The notes beneath the pieces were generated by a model that saw nothing but the letters and a program-made list of their open reading frames with translations, was not told the DNA's origin and did no database searches. From Burkholderiaceae bacterium (GTDB lineage: Bacteria > Pseudomonadota > Gammaproteobacteria > Burkholderiales > Burkholderiaceae_E), in NCBI GenBank assembly GCA_023954135.1, contig JAMLIN010000031.1, positions 1 through 48,945 on the forward strand: DNA of 48,945 nucleotides, in the 5' to 3' direction. A program made the translations under genes and the position numbers. Positions 9,706 to 18,015 of this stretch are shown piece after piece. Position 1 is the first letter of the stretch; each line of letters starts with the position of its first letter.

Positions 9706-11340
9706 CTACTCGCGAAACGCGGAACCCGCTCGCTGAATTCCTAGCATCTCCTTGAGCGCAGCCTTCTGGATCTTGCCGGTGGCGGTCTGCGGCAATTCGG
9801 AAAGGAAATGAACGTCGACGGGCACTTTGAATTCGGCTAGATATCTGCTGCAATGAGCTTGAATCTGTGCCAAGGTCAGCGCACCAGAGCATTCCTTCTT
9901 GACGACACAGGCAACCACCTCTTCTCCGAACAGCTCGCTGGGCGCGCCTATTACCGCGACCTGGGCGATCTCCGGCATCATGTAGAGCGCCTGCTCCACT
10001 TCTGTCGAATAGATGTTTTCCCCGCCTCGGATAATCAGATCCTTTTTCCGGTCCACCAGATAAACGTACCCTTCCTCGTCTCGGTATCCGAGATCTCCGG
10101 TATGCAACCAGCCGTTACGCAAGGTTTCCGCTGTGGCTTCGGGGCGATTCAGATAATGCGACATCACGTTCGGGCCGCGAGTCACGAGCTCGCCAACCGC
10201 CTTCGGTGGAAGTTCCTGATCGGTATCGTCCACGATGCGGATTTCGGTTCCGGGCATGTTGATGCCCACGGAGCCGGCTTTTTCGAATGCCAAGTGGCTG
10301 GGTAGAACCACCGTGGTTCCACAGCACTCCGTTTGCCCCATGCCATGGAGCAGCGCTGCGTTCGGGAAAACGGCCTGAACCGCTTTGAGCTTGCCCACTG
10401 GCATGGGAGCGGCGCCAAACAGGACCCGGATCACCGAGCTGGTGTCATATCGGTCTCGTTCGGGAAACTGGGTCATCAGCAAGAGTATCGACGGCACAGC
10501 GAACACTTGCGTGATCCGATGCTGCTCGATGAGCAGGAAAGCACGTTCGGTGTTGTAAGTGTCGATCACCAGGGTGCCACCTACGAGCAGGGTCGGAAGG
10601 TATATCGTGTGATTCGCGATATGGAAAAGCGGCGTCGTAGCCAGATTGACTACCGACTCGTCTTCGTACTCCCATCCGATCACGCCCTGCAGTGCTCCCG
10701 CGACAAGACTGCGATGGGTGTGCACCACGCCCTTGGGCTGGCCCGTGGTACCGGATGTGTAGTAAATCGCCGCCGGCGCCTCGATTGAAACCGGTGCCCC
10801 TACGAGATCCCATGATGACGGTTCGGGTTGGTGCTCTCTGGCAAGTCGCTCGACCTTGAGGCGGGTGAGCACAGCGGGCGCTAGATCCTTGATCGTGTCG
10901 GAGAAACGCTCCTCGCTCAGCAGCAACGAAACCCCCGAATCCGCGAGGATGAACTCGATCTCGCGCGCAGTGAGTCTGGTGTTCAGGGGGACACCCACCG
11001 CGCCTGTAGCCAGCACGGCGAGATACCAGATGTTGTACAGATCGCTGTTCTCGAGCAGCAACGCTACAGTGTCGTCGGCTTTCACCCCGAGATCGGTTCG
11101 CAGGTGCCGCGCGACGCCCGCGATCGCCTCGAACAACAGTCGATAACTGTAGCGCCGGTCTTCAAACACCAGGGCAGGTTTGTCCGGCAGCAGCCTTGCC
11201 GTCCGGGCCAAGAGTGCCGGAAACGTGAGCTTCCCCTTGAGATGATGTTCTTCCACCATCCGCTGCCAAAAGCTCTCCACGCCCTCGCGAGCTTCGAATC
11301 GTGGTTCGGGCGTTCCGTCGGATGCGGTTCCGTGGTTCAT
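9706..11340 (-). CDS. AMP-forming acyl-CoA synthetase (fatty-acyl/aryl-CoA ligase family)
   Basis: A 544-residue cytosolic ANL-superfamily ligase that activates a carboxylic acid to its CoA thioester through an acyl-adenylate. It has the P-loop YTSGTTGQPKG (194-204), the A5-like MGQTE region, the GWLHTGDLGYRDEEGY motif, the hinge DRKKDLIIRGGENIYSTEVE and the C-terminal catalytic Lys in PQTATGKIQK. It is the last gene of the block running from 18015, with 143 bp between it and the binding-protein gene. Context suggests that it activates the acid whose CoA ester is processed by the kinase and dehydrogenase upstream, as LvaE does for levulinate. The acid itself cannot be read from the sequence. 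The ribosome binding site is weak (GAGAG). Confidence 0.88.
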   Translation of the reverse strand: MNHGTASDGTPEPRFEAREGVESFWQRMVEEHHLKGKLTFPALLARTARLLPDKPALVFEDRRYSYRLLFEAIAGVARHLRTDLGVKADDTVALLLENSDLYNIWYLAVLATGAVGVPLNTRLTAREIEFILADSGVSLLLSEERFSDTIKDLAPAVLTRLKVERLAREHQPEPSSWDLVGAPVSIEAPAAIYYTSGTTGQPKGVVHTHRSLVAGALQGVIGWEYEDESVVNLATTPLFHIANHTIYLPTLLVGGTLVIDTYNTERAFLLIEQHRITQVFAVPSILLLMTQFPERDRYDTSSVIRVLFGAAPMPVGKLKAVQAVFPNAALLHGMGQTECCGTTVVLPSHLAFEKAGSVGINMPGTEIRIVDDTDQELPPKAVGELVTRGPNVMSHYLNRPEATAETLRNGWLHTGDLGYRDEEGYVYLVDRKKDLIIRGGENIYSTEVEQALYMMPEIAQVAVIGAPSELFGEEVVACVVKKECSGALTLAQIQAHCSRYLAEFKVPVDVHFLSELPQTATGKIQKAALKEMLGIQRAGSAFRE

Positions 11341-11483
11341 ACTGGACTCTCGCTCTCGATCTGTCTGCCCTGACGCTCCAGGATGGATGCTTCTGGAGGT
11401 CGGGGTCGAGTTCAGAGCCCGAGACGCCTTCAGTCTTCAAGCAACTTGTCTCGCAACGATCGAATGCTTCTCAGGCTCTGAGC

Positions 11484-12725
11484 CTATTCCCGGTTGCTCT
11501 GTTTGAGCAGAGGACACTTGGACGCCGACACTGGCTGGAATGCTTTCTCGCCGGGAATACGCTCCTTCACGGTGAAGTAGTCCCATGGCTTCACGGACTC
11601 GGCGGGCGCTTTCACTTGCACCAGCATCATGTCATGCACCAGTCGGCCGTTCGCACGAATCCGGCCGTCCCGGATTACCGGATCGTTGATCGGCATGCTT
11701 TTCAACTGCTTCATGACCGCACTTGTCTCATCCGTTCCTGCGGCCTCGACCGCCCGGAGATAATTGAGCACAGCGGAATAGACTCCTGCCTGAATCATCG
11801 TCGGCATCCTCTTCTCCTTTTCAAAGAATCGCCTCGACCATGCTTCCGCCTCGGCGTCCTGTGCCCAGTAAAAGCCTGAAGTCAATTGCAGCCCCTGTGC
11901 GGCTTCCAGGCCGAGGCCGTGCACGTCGGAAATGGTTATCAACAGCGGCGCGACAATACGCCCGCCTGAAGCCACCTGGAACTCCGCCGCCTGCCTCACT
12001 GCATTCATCATGTCCACGCCCGCGAGGGCAAGCGCAATTACCTCGGCATTGGACGCCTGTGCGCTTAGCAGATAGGAAGAGAAGTCGCCGCTCACGTTCG
12101 GAAATGGAACTCTGGCTGAGCCGACGACTTTCCCTCCGTTTGCGAGTACTACTGCTTTCGAATCGTTCTCGAGCGCGGCGCCGAACGCATAGTCTGCGGT
12201 AATGTAGAACCATGTCTTGCCACCGCTTTGCGACAGCGCATTGGCGGTGCCAACCGAAAGCGCATACGTGTCATACATCCAGTGAACATTGTTCGCATTG
12301 CAGTGTTCGTCGGTAAGGGATTGTGACCCGGGCGACGACAGCAGGGTAATTTTGTTTGCCTGCTCGGCGACGTGCATCACTGCTAGCGCGACATTGGTTG
12401 CGGGCAAGTCCACGATGACGTCCACATTCTCAGTGTCGAACCATGTACGTGCCCGAGCGGACGCTATGTCTGGTTTGTTCTGAGAATCCGAGAAAGTGAG
12501 TTCGATCTTCTTTCCCAAGATTGATCTATTCTTGGAGAAATCCTCAATTGCCATATCCGCAGCGCGGACAGAGCCTGCTCCGGCAAGATCGGCATACACA
12601 CCCGACATGTCGGTCAGCACCCCAATCTTGACGATATTGTTTGAAACCTGTCCCTGGGCATGCGCGCCCGCGGCGCATCCGAGCAGCATTGCAGGGATCA
12701 GAATTCTCAGTAATTGTCGTTTCAT
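11484..12725 (-). CDS. Branched-chain amino acid/aromatic-type ABC transporter substrate-binding protein (LivK family)
   Basis: A 413-residue periplasmic type I binding protein. A signal peptide covers about the first 24 residues (MKRQLLRILIPAMLLGCAAGAHA), with a plausible signal peptidase I cut after AHA; LLGC could alternatively be a weak lipobox. The mature protein begins with the family pattern NIVKIGVLTDMSGVYADLAG and continues with the Peripla_BP_6 fold. ATG at 12725 is preferred to the in-frame GTG two codons upstream because GAGG sits at correct spacing. No permease or ATPase genes are adjacent, so it must share a transporter encoded elsewhere or serve as a sensor. Many such orphans bind organic or aromatic acids. 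Its place in the block suggests the same substrate as the downstream CoA ligase. Confidence 0.87.
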   Translation of the reverse strand: MKRQLLRILIPAMLLGCAAGAHAQGQVSNNIVKIGVLTDMSGVYADLAGAGSVRAADMAIEDFSKNRSILGKKIELTFSDSQNKPDIASARARTWFDTENVDVIVDLPATNVALAVMHVAEQANKITLLSSPGSQSLTDEHCNANNVHWMYDTYALSVGTANALSQSGGKTWFYITADYAFGAALENDSKAVVLANGGKVVGSARVPFPNVSGDFSSYLLSAQASNAEVIALALAGVDMMNAVRQAAEFQVASGGRIVAPLLITISDVHGLGLEAAQGLQLTSGFYWAQDAEAEAWSRRFFEKEKRMPTMIQAGVYSAVLNYLRAVEAAGTDETSAVMKQLKSMPINDPVIRDGRIRANGRLVHDMMLVQVKAPAESVKPWDYFTVKERIPGEKAFQPVSASKCPLLKQSNRE

Positions 12726-13009
12726 GACCACACCCTCATTGTTGTGCGTAGGAAGGTCAGCTCAGAAATTAAAACCATCTCCTTGCCTGGGTCGGCAAAG
12801 CCAAAATCCTGGTGTTCCCATCTGCAAACACCGTGGCGCAATTGCATATTCAATATGAAAGCGATCTGAACGATAGAGAGAACAATATTCCTCACGTTTC
12901 GAAGGAATCTGTTTCGTGTGTTTCAGTGTCCTTAGCGTACCTCGGCGCCCTCTGGGCATGACTCAGAGGAGCGAATATCGAGCATGACGGGCTCAATCGT
13001 TCCGTGAAT
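12726..13009. other. AT-richer gap upstream of the binding-protein gene with a short palindrome
   Basis: This 284-bp gap is noticeably lower in GC than its surroundings. It holds the perfect palindrome CATATT-C-AATATG at 12845-12857, about 120 bp upstream of the binding-protein start. It could carry a separate promoter and operator for the binding-protein and ligase genes. No coding sequence is supported. Confidence 0.4.
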
Positions 13010-13780
13010 TCACAAGCTACTGTTCAGGAGCCCGCCATCGACCACCACTACACTGCCAGTCATAAAGCGCGAAGCATCACTAGCGAGCAGCAGCAAAGCG
13101 CCGTCCAAATCAACGAGTCGCCCTGTTCGCCCAACCGGCGTACGTTTGGCAGCATCCCGCGCGTAGCCATCTTTTTGAAACATATGCGCAGTCATCTCCG
13201 TTTGAAAAAGCCCGGGTGAGAGGGAATTGATCCGGATATTGTGTCGGCCAAGCTCCAGTGACAGCGCCCGAGTAAGGTGCATCACTGCCGCCTTTGAGGC
13301 GCAATAACTGGCAGCGTTTCCAGCTATTCGCTGACCGAAAACCGATCCAACATTTACAATAACCCCCGGGGTGTCAGCATCTATCAGACGACGAGCGACC
13401 GCCTGGATGGTGTTCCAAGTGCCCTTGAGATTAGTATCAATCACATGGTCGTAGTCGCGCTCTTCGTGCGCCAGAAAGGCCTTGTTGACGGCGACTCCGG
13501 CAGCGTTCACCAATACGGTGACCAATCCCGCTTCCGCTTCAACTTTTTGCACGGCTGCGAATATCGACGCCCGGTCCCTCACATCCGCATTCACCGCAAG
13601 TACACGCATCCCCTCTGCGCGGCACTGCGCACTCAAGGCTTCCAGACGATCGAGACGCCGTGCGACCGCAGCCACGGTCCCTCCCGCTCGTGCCAAAACC
13701 TTGACGAAATGCGCGCCAATGCCGCTGGAGGCTCCGGTGACCAGAACGATCTTGCCTGAGATGTCGCCCACACCATCCAT
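13010..13780 (-). CDS. SDR family oxidoreductase with complete catalytic set
   Basis: A 256-residue classical NAD(P)-dependent short-chain dehydrogenase. It has TGASSGIG (15-22), NAAG (92-95), Ser146, Tyr159 and Lys163 (YCASK), and a C-terminal GSVVVVDGGLL. Arg41/Arg42 after strand 2 (AVARRLDRL) suggest a preference for NADP(H). AGGAATGTGAC precedes the ATG at proper spacing. It lies 59 bp downstream of the VOC gene in the TetR-linked block and is the more likely of the two SDRs there to catalyse a normal carbonyl/alcohol interconversion, for example reducing a 4-keto acyl-CoA or oxidising a 3-hydroxyacyl-CoA. The direction and substrate are inferred. Confidence 0.88.
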   Translation of the reverse strand: MDGVGDISGKIVLVTGASSGIGAHFVKVLARAGGTVAAVARRLDRLEALSAQCRAEGMRVLAVNADVRDRASIFAAVQKVEAEAGLVTVLVNAAGVAVNKAFLAHEERDYDHVIDTNLKGTWNTIQAVARRLIDADTPGVIVNVGSVFGQRIAGNAASYCASKAAVMHLTRALSLELGRHNIRINSLSPGLFQTEMTAHMFQKDGYARDAAKRTPVGRTGRLVDLDGALLLLASDASRFMTGSVVVVDGGLLNSSL

Positions 13781-13839
13781 GTCACATTCCTGGAGACAGT
13801 TTTAATAGAAGAGCATGTACCCGATGTTCTCTTCTGATT

Positions 13840-14304
13840 TCATTTGGCAGGCAGTTCAATTAATTCCACCAACGCCCCATCGGGGTCTTCCAGCATGAGG
13901 GCCTTGATCGCGCCGTAGCCTGGCAATTGCAGTTCGATCGGGCCGCAGAAGACAGGGATCTTCCGGGCTATGAGTCTCTCGCTGACTTCCTGCAAGGATT
14001 CTTGTGTAACTTCGAAAGAGAGCATCAGCATCCCGGGATCGCCGGGTCGCTTCGGGCCGGATGGTTTTTTCAGGCCCGGTCCCCGAAATTCCAGAAGCTC
14101 GATTTCGCCCACTCGACTTTTCCCCTGTTGCAGAATAACCGCACGGGCGGTGACACCGGGTAGCTGAAACAGCTCTCCGAACGCGGGCTCAGTCAGGTCC
14201 ATGTCGAGAGTTTTTCGGAATCCGAGCAGTTCGCAATAGAAATCGAGTGACCGATTCATATCGCTTACTGTCAAGGCAATGTGATGCACCTCGCTGAATG
14301 CCAT
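13840..14304 (-). CDS. VOC family (glyoxalase/bleomycin-resistance fold) protein
   Basis: A 154-residue protein with two beta-alpha-beta-beta-beta modules of the vicinal-oxygen-chelate fold. It starts VHHIALTVSDMNRSLDFYCELLGF, and the second module ends in ALMLEDPDGALVELIEL. His7/His8 and the C-terminal Glu fit the usual metal-ligand positions. Members act as glyoxalases, epimerases or ring-cleavage dioxygenases, and the sequence does not settle which. A role as an epimerase or lyase on a CoA intermediate would suit the operon. It has a good AGGA ribosome binding site, and lies 89 bp after the DUF6285-like gene and 59 bp before an SDR. Confidence 0.85.
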   Translation of the reverse strand: MAFSEVHHIALTVSDMNRSLDFYCELLGFRKTLDMDLTEPAFGELFQLPGVTARAVILQQGKSRVGEIELLEFRGPGLKKPSGPKRPGDPGMLMLSFEVTQESLQEVSERLIARKIPVFCGPIELQLPGYGAIKALMLEDPDGALVELIELPAK

Positions 14305-14393
14305 GGTGGTTTCCTGTCTTTAATAATTCGAAAGACCGATTCCTCGTGCGGCAACGCCGAAGTGCCCTGGTCCTGCCCCTTGCAGGTCGTAAT

Positions 14394-14843
14394 TCATTCC
14401 TCGCTTCCCGGAGGGCGGTCGAAACTTTCCAGTGCCTTGGGATTGCTTTCGACTAACTTGGTGCGGGTGATCTGTAGCAGGAACTCCAGCAGAGCGTCAT
14501 GGCCAGCTTCGGGCGTATCGAAGCAGCCCTGCCGGATCCGCGCGCACAGTTCCCGGCTGAGAGCGGCAATCGCGGCAGGCGTTCCACCGTGCGCGGTCCG
14601 CGCGGCCGCCGGCAGCTGGCCGAGCAGCCCGGCAAGCGTTACGAGCTCGGACGCGTCGCCACCGGCATCGATCGTGGCGAACACGCGAGCGTCCACTTGC
14701 AGCCGCGCGCTCACCACCGAGAGCACCCGTGCCAGCATCAGTGCGACTCCGCGAGCCTCGCCGTCGAGCGCGGGAGCTACCTGCTCCAGCAACGCCCGCC
14801 GGGCGCTGAGCAGGAGGTGTACGGATTCGGGATCGTCCCTCAT
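14394..14843 (-). CDS. Small DUF6285-like partner protein of the APH-type kinase (LvaB-like position)
   Basis: A 149-residue, mostly alpha-helical protein (RDDPESVHLLLSARRALLEQVAP, then a middle region rich in Ala and Leu and a C-terminal LLEFLLQITRTKLVESNPKALE). It resembles the DUF6285 family, which is commonly found next to APH-fold kinases and acyl-CoA dehydrogenases. The start ATG overlaps the stop of the kinase gene (ATGA), so the two are translated together and probably form a complex. In the Pseudomonas putida levulinate pathway the kinase LvaA works with a small partner, LvaB, and this gene occupies the same place. The family assignment is from memory of the pattern. No catalytic motif is visible. 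Confidence 0.75.
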   Translation of the reverse strand: MRDDPESVHLLLSARRALLEQVAPALDGEARGVALMLARVLSVVSARLQVDARVFATIDAGGDASELVTLAGLLGQLPAAARTAHGGTPAAIAALSRELCARIRQGCFDTPEAGHDALLEFLLQITRTKLVESNPKALESFDRPPGSEE

Positions 14844-15889
14844 GCCATCGCCCTCGCCGCATCTCTCTCGCTGGCCCACTGGATGCGCGAGAGCGCTTCC
14901 ATCTCGATCTCGGCCGTGCTCAGTCCCACCAGAGCCAATTCCAGAGAGTCCTCGCCGCCGGATACCTGGCGCGCCACCTGCTGCAGCGACATCACCGCCC
15001 ATCGGGTACTGGCCATGATGTCCCAGTAGCGAATCGCCTCCTGCTCCGCCACGCGGCCGCTCACCGCTTGCCAGCCACGCAGCAAGGCAGTGCGCGAGCC
15101 AAGGCCCCCGCCCACGAGATCGTGGCGACCGAAACGGAAGAAGCGTAGGCAGAACCAGGCCAGGCTTTCATAAGGATCACCCCATCGAACGATCTCCCAA
15201 TCGATGATGGCAGCCAGCTTCGTGCCGGCGATGGTGACGTTGCCGAAGCGAAAGTCGCCGTGACACAGCACCAGCGGGCCGGGCACTGGCGCATGGCGCT
15301 CCAGCCAACGAAGCGCATACTCGATTGCCGGATGGGGGTGTTGGTGTCCGTCGAGGTAGGCTCGCATTTCGGCGATCGCGCTGCGCGCGGCGTCATCCGG
15401 CGGCGGCATCAGGAACTCCAGACCATGGTTCCCGACGGGCGTGATCGTCTGCAGCCGCGCGAGCTCAGCGCCGATCTCCTCCAGAATCGCATCACCCGCG
15501 GCCATCACCTCAGGCATGCGCTGCAGCTTCCAGGGCTGGCTCTCGCCTTCGACGAAGGCCATGAGGAAGAAGGGCTTCCCGATCAACGAGGGATCGGCGC
15601 AAACCGCCACCGGTTGCGGTACGCGCACTCCCGCCTTCGCGGCAGCGCACAACACCGCATACTCCTGTGTGGCGGGCAGGCTTTCTTCGACACCAACCAC
15701 CCGACCGGTGCGCAGTACGAGTCGCGACGGTATCTCCGCCGGCGCGCCGTCGATCTCGATTTCCCAGTTGTCGTGCACGGTGCCGCCGACAAGGGGACGC
15801 AGGCGCACGAGGCGGCAACCCTCTCTGCCGAAGACGCCGGCAAGGAAGCGCTCAAGCGCGGGCCGCAGGCATTCCGGTTTTAGTGCCAC
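14840..15889 (-). CDS. APH-fold phosphotransferase, likely hydroxyacyl-CoA kinase (LvaA/ACAD10-11-like)
   Basis: A 349-residue protein kinase-like phosphotransferase. It has a GGT nucleotide loop (35-37), the catalytic loop HGDFRFGN (210-217) with Asp212 and Asn217, and the Mg-binding Asp230 in AIIDWE. The start is GTG at 15889, supported by AAGGAG 8 nt upstream. This start overlaps the end of the acyl-CoA dehydrogenase gene by 10 nt, and its own stop overlaps the next start by 4 nt, so three proteins are tightly coupled. Antibiotic resistance is unlikely in this setting. In mammalian ACAD10/ACAD11 and in bacterial LvaA, the same fold phosphorylates a 4-hydroxyacyl-CoA so that a dehydrogenase-like enzyme can eliminate phosphate. 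The reaction here is inferred from that context. Confidence 0.87.
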   Translation of the reverse strand: MALKPECLRPALERFLAGVFGREGCRLVRLRPLVGGTVHDNWEIEIDGAPAEIPSRLVLRTGRVVGVEESLPATQEYAVLCAAAKAGVRVPQPVAVCADPSLIGKPFFLMAFVEGESQPWKLQRMPEVMAAGDAILEEIGAELARLQTITPVGNHGLEFLMPPPDDAARSAIAEMRAYLDGHQHPHPAIEYALRWLERHAPVPGPLVLCHGDFRFGNVTIAGTKLAAIIDWEIVRWGDPYESLAWFCLRFFRFGRHDLVGGGLGSRTALLRGWQAVSGRVAEQEAIRYWDIMASTRWAVMSLQQVARQVSGGEDSLELALVGLSTAEIEMEALSRIQWASERDAARAMA

Positions 15890-17076
15890 GTCCAGAACTC
15901 CTTGCGCTCCTCGAGCACATGGCGCGCGAGTACCATCTTGTGCACCTCGGAGGCCCCGTCGCCCAGTCGCGCCACCCGCGCATAGCGGTACATCCACTCT
16001 AGGGGCAGATCGGTCGTATAGCCCTTGCCGCCGCACAGCTGGATGGCTGTGTCCACTGCGTGATGCAGTGCCTCGGATACCACGACCTTGGCCATCGAGA
16101 CTTCCTTGCGAGCACGTTCGCCGTGGTCGATCAGCCAGCAAGCGCGCATGGTGAGCAAGCGCCCCATCTCGATGTGCATTGCCGCGTCGCCAAGCAGCCA
16201 TTGCACGCCTTCGTGCTCATGCAGGCCCATGGCATAGCTACGGCGCTCCGACACGAAATCGGCGGCAATCTCCAGCGCGCGCTTCGCCATGCCCGTCCAG
16301 CGCATGCAGTGTGTCAGCCGCGCCGGCCCCAACCGGATCTGCGTGAACTTCAGGCCGTCACCCTCGCGCAATAGGAGGTCCTCGTTCGGAATCTCCAGCC
16401 CGTCGAACTCCAACTCGCAGTGGCCGCCGTGATCTTCCGGTCCCATGACGCCGATGCGGCGCACGATGCGCCATCCCGGCGAGTCGGCGTGGAACAGGAA
16501 AGCGCTCAAACCGCGTCGCGGGTCATCGGACGTGCGCGCGATGAGGATGATGTGCTTTGCCTCGCCGGCACCCGTAATCAGCCACTTGCGCCCGTGCACC
16601 ACCCACTTGTCGCCGCGACGCTCGGCGCGCGTGAGCATCATGCGGGGGTCCGACCCCGAACCCGGCATAGGCTCCGTCATGGCGAACGCAGACTGCACTC
16701 GACCATCCACGATGGGTTGCAGCCACCGCTCCTTCTGCGACTCGGGCAGTACCTTGTTGAGCGCCAGCATGGTGCCGTCGTCGGGCGCGGCGCAATTGAA
16801 ACAGATGGGTCCGAACAGCGCCCGGTTCATCTCTTCGTACAGGACTGCCATGCCCACCATGTCCAGGCCGAGCCCGCCCCTGTCGCGAGGCATCTGCGGC
16901 GCCCACAGGCCGGCTTGCTTGACCTTTTCGCGTACAGCGGCCAACGCAGGTGGTGCTATGTTGCGCGTTTCGTCGAGACACTCGGGGCGCGTCTCAAGAG
17001 GAATGATCTCCTGCTCAACGAATTCTCGTACGCGCGCCCGCAGATTCTTGAGGTCGTTATCGATGGAGAAATCCAT
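15880..17076 (-). CDS. Acyl-CoA dehydrogenase, ACAD10/11-like (LvaC-like)
   Basis: A 398-residue FAD flavoprotein of the acyl-CoA dehydrogenase fold. It has an alpha-helical N-domain, the FAD-contacting FAMTEPMPGSGSDP in the middle domain, and a C-domain with QLCGGKGYTTDLPLEWMYRYARVARLGDGASEVH. Where MCAD-type enzymes have the catalytic Glu in YEGT, this protein has Asp373 in GDGAS (372-376), as in the ADGPDEVH pattern I recall for ACAD11. ATG at 17076 is chosen over the in-frame TTG two codons earlier because GGGAG lies 8 nt before it. Its 3' end overlaps the kinase gene. A kinase plus this dehydrogenase type implies dehydration of a phosphorylated hydroxyacyl-CoA rather than ordinary beta-oxidation. 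Confidence 0.9.
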   Translation of the reverse strand: MDFSIDNDLKNLRARVREFVEQEIIPLETRPECLDETRNIAPPALAAVREKVKQAGLWAPQMPRDRGGLGLDMVGMAVLYEEMNRALFGPICFNCAAPDDGTMLALNKVLPESQKERWLQPIVDGRVQSAFAMTEPMPGSGSDPRMMLTRAERRGDKWVVHGRKWLITGAGEAKHIILIARTSDDPRRGLSAFLFHADSPGWRIVRRIGVMGPEDHGGHCELEFDGLEIPNEDLLLREGDGLKFTQIRLGPARLTHCMRWTGMAKRALEIAADFVSERRSYAMGLHEHEGVQWLLGDAAMHIEMGRLLTMRACWLIDHGERARKEVSMAKVVVSEALHHAVDTAIQLCGGKGYTTDLPLEWMYRYARVARLGDGASEVHKMVLARHVLEERKEFWTWH

Positions 17077-17208
17077 GACCAATCTCCCGGGTTAATTCGT
17101 CAGAGCCGCGCCGCGGCCGAGGTTGATGGCTGGTGGGCGGGGCAGACGTTCGATGCCGTCGCTCCCCAGTTCCAGGCGAAACGCACGGTCCAGGCAGTCG
17201 ACGGGCCG

Positions 17209-18015
17209 TCAAGAGGAGAACCCGCCATCAACCACGAGGCGCTGTCCCGTGGTAAATCCAGCACGACTCGAAGCGAGGAACACAATGGCGTCCGCAGCTT
17301 CGTCCGCCTTGCCGATCCGCCGCAATGGAGCACCGCTACGCATGACTTCGGCGGCTTTCGCCGGCAGATGTGCCCAAACTCGGTCCATCAGGCCAGTGTC
17401 GATGACACCAAGCCCGACCGAGTTCGCGCGGATACCGTATCGCCCCTCTTCCCGTGACACCGCGCGAACAATCGCGTCGATGCCACCCTTCGGTCCGGTC
17501 GAGAGGATGTCCATCGGGGAGTGCCTCACCATGGCTGCCGAACTGAGGGCGACAATCGATCCGCCGCCGCCGGCACGAAGGTGCGGCAGGACAAGCTTGA
17601 CGGCATTGAAGAATCCGACCAGGTCGTTGAGGATCGTCTCGCGCCACTCGTTGACGCCGACGTTGTAGAGGTAGTCCATCCGGATGTCCGCGCCCGTCGC
17701 GACCACCAGGGTATGGATCCGACCAAACCGGGCCGTCACATCGCCGTAGTAGTTCTCCACCTTCGCAGGTACAGTCAAGTCGAGTTTCTGCATGTCGGCC
17801 CGGCGGCCGAGCCCCTGCACGGCGGCGGCAACATCGGCGGCCGGTTTTTTGCTGTTACGGTACGTCAGCGCCACATCACAGCCGCATTGGGCCAAGCGTT
17901 CACATACCACCTTGCCGATGCCGCCGCTCCCTCCGATCACGACCGCGACACCTTTGTCGGGAAACTCGACGAAGAAGCCCGTCCTGAGCCGTTCTGTCGG
18001 GTCTTGCTGATTCAT
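17209..18015 (-). CDS. Atypical SDR-fold protein lacking the catalytic tyrosine
   Basis: A 268-residue Rossmann-fold protein, first gene of the TetR-linked block. The cofactor loop IGGSGGIG (27-34) and the C-terminal GFTTGQRLVVDGGFSS are SDR-like. The NNAG motif is VVATGAD (104-110), and the YxxxK site reads Ser172-T-G-P-Lys176, so the proton-donating Tyr is missing. There is also no Tyr seven residues before the Lys, as enoyl-reductase-type SDRs would have. It may bind NAD(P) and act on an unusual substrate, or be non-catalytic. The ATG at 18015 follows GGGAGAGCG. It lies 132 bp upstream of the acyl-CoA dehydrogenase gene, and 128 bp downstream of a perfect 18-bp palindrome. Confidence 0.85.
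   Translation of the reverse strand: MNQQDPTERLRTGFFVEFPDKGVAVVIGGSGGIGKVVCERLAQCGCDVALTYRNSKKPAADVAAAVQGLGRRADMQKLDLTVPAKVENYYGDVTARFGRIHTLVVATGADIRMDYLYNVGVNEWRETILNDLVGFFNAVKLVLPHLRAGGGGSIVALSSAAMVRHSPMDILSTGPKGGIDAIVRAVSREEGRYGIRANSVGLGVIDTGLMDRVWAHLPAKAAEVMRSGAPLRRIGKADEAADAIVFLASSRAGFTTGQRLVVDGGFSS

Noticed and set aside
11371-11400. Small stem CTCCAG/CTGGAG between the ligase and binding-protein genes, considered as a terminator
   Set aside because: A 6-bp stem with an 11-nt loop and no T-run is too weak to call.
14840-15889. Reading the APH-fold protein as an aminoglycoside resistance enzyme
   Set aside because: Its coupling to an acyl-CoA dehydrogenase and a DUF6285-like partner points to acyl-CoA metabolism instead.
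14840-16201. Extended frame giving the APH-type kinase about 100 extra N-terminal residues
   Set aside because: The extension overlaps the acyl-CoA dehydrogenase gene in another frame and has no kinase similarity. GTG at 15889 has AAGGAG at 8 nt.
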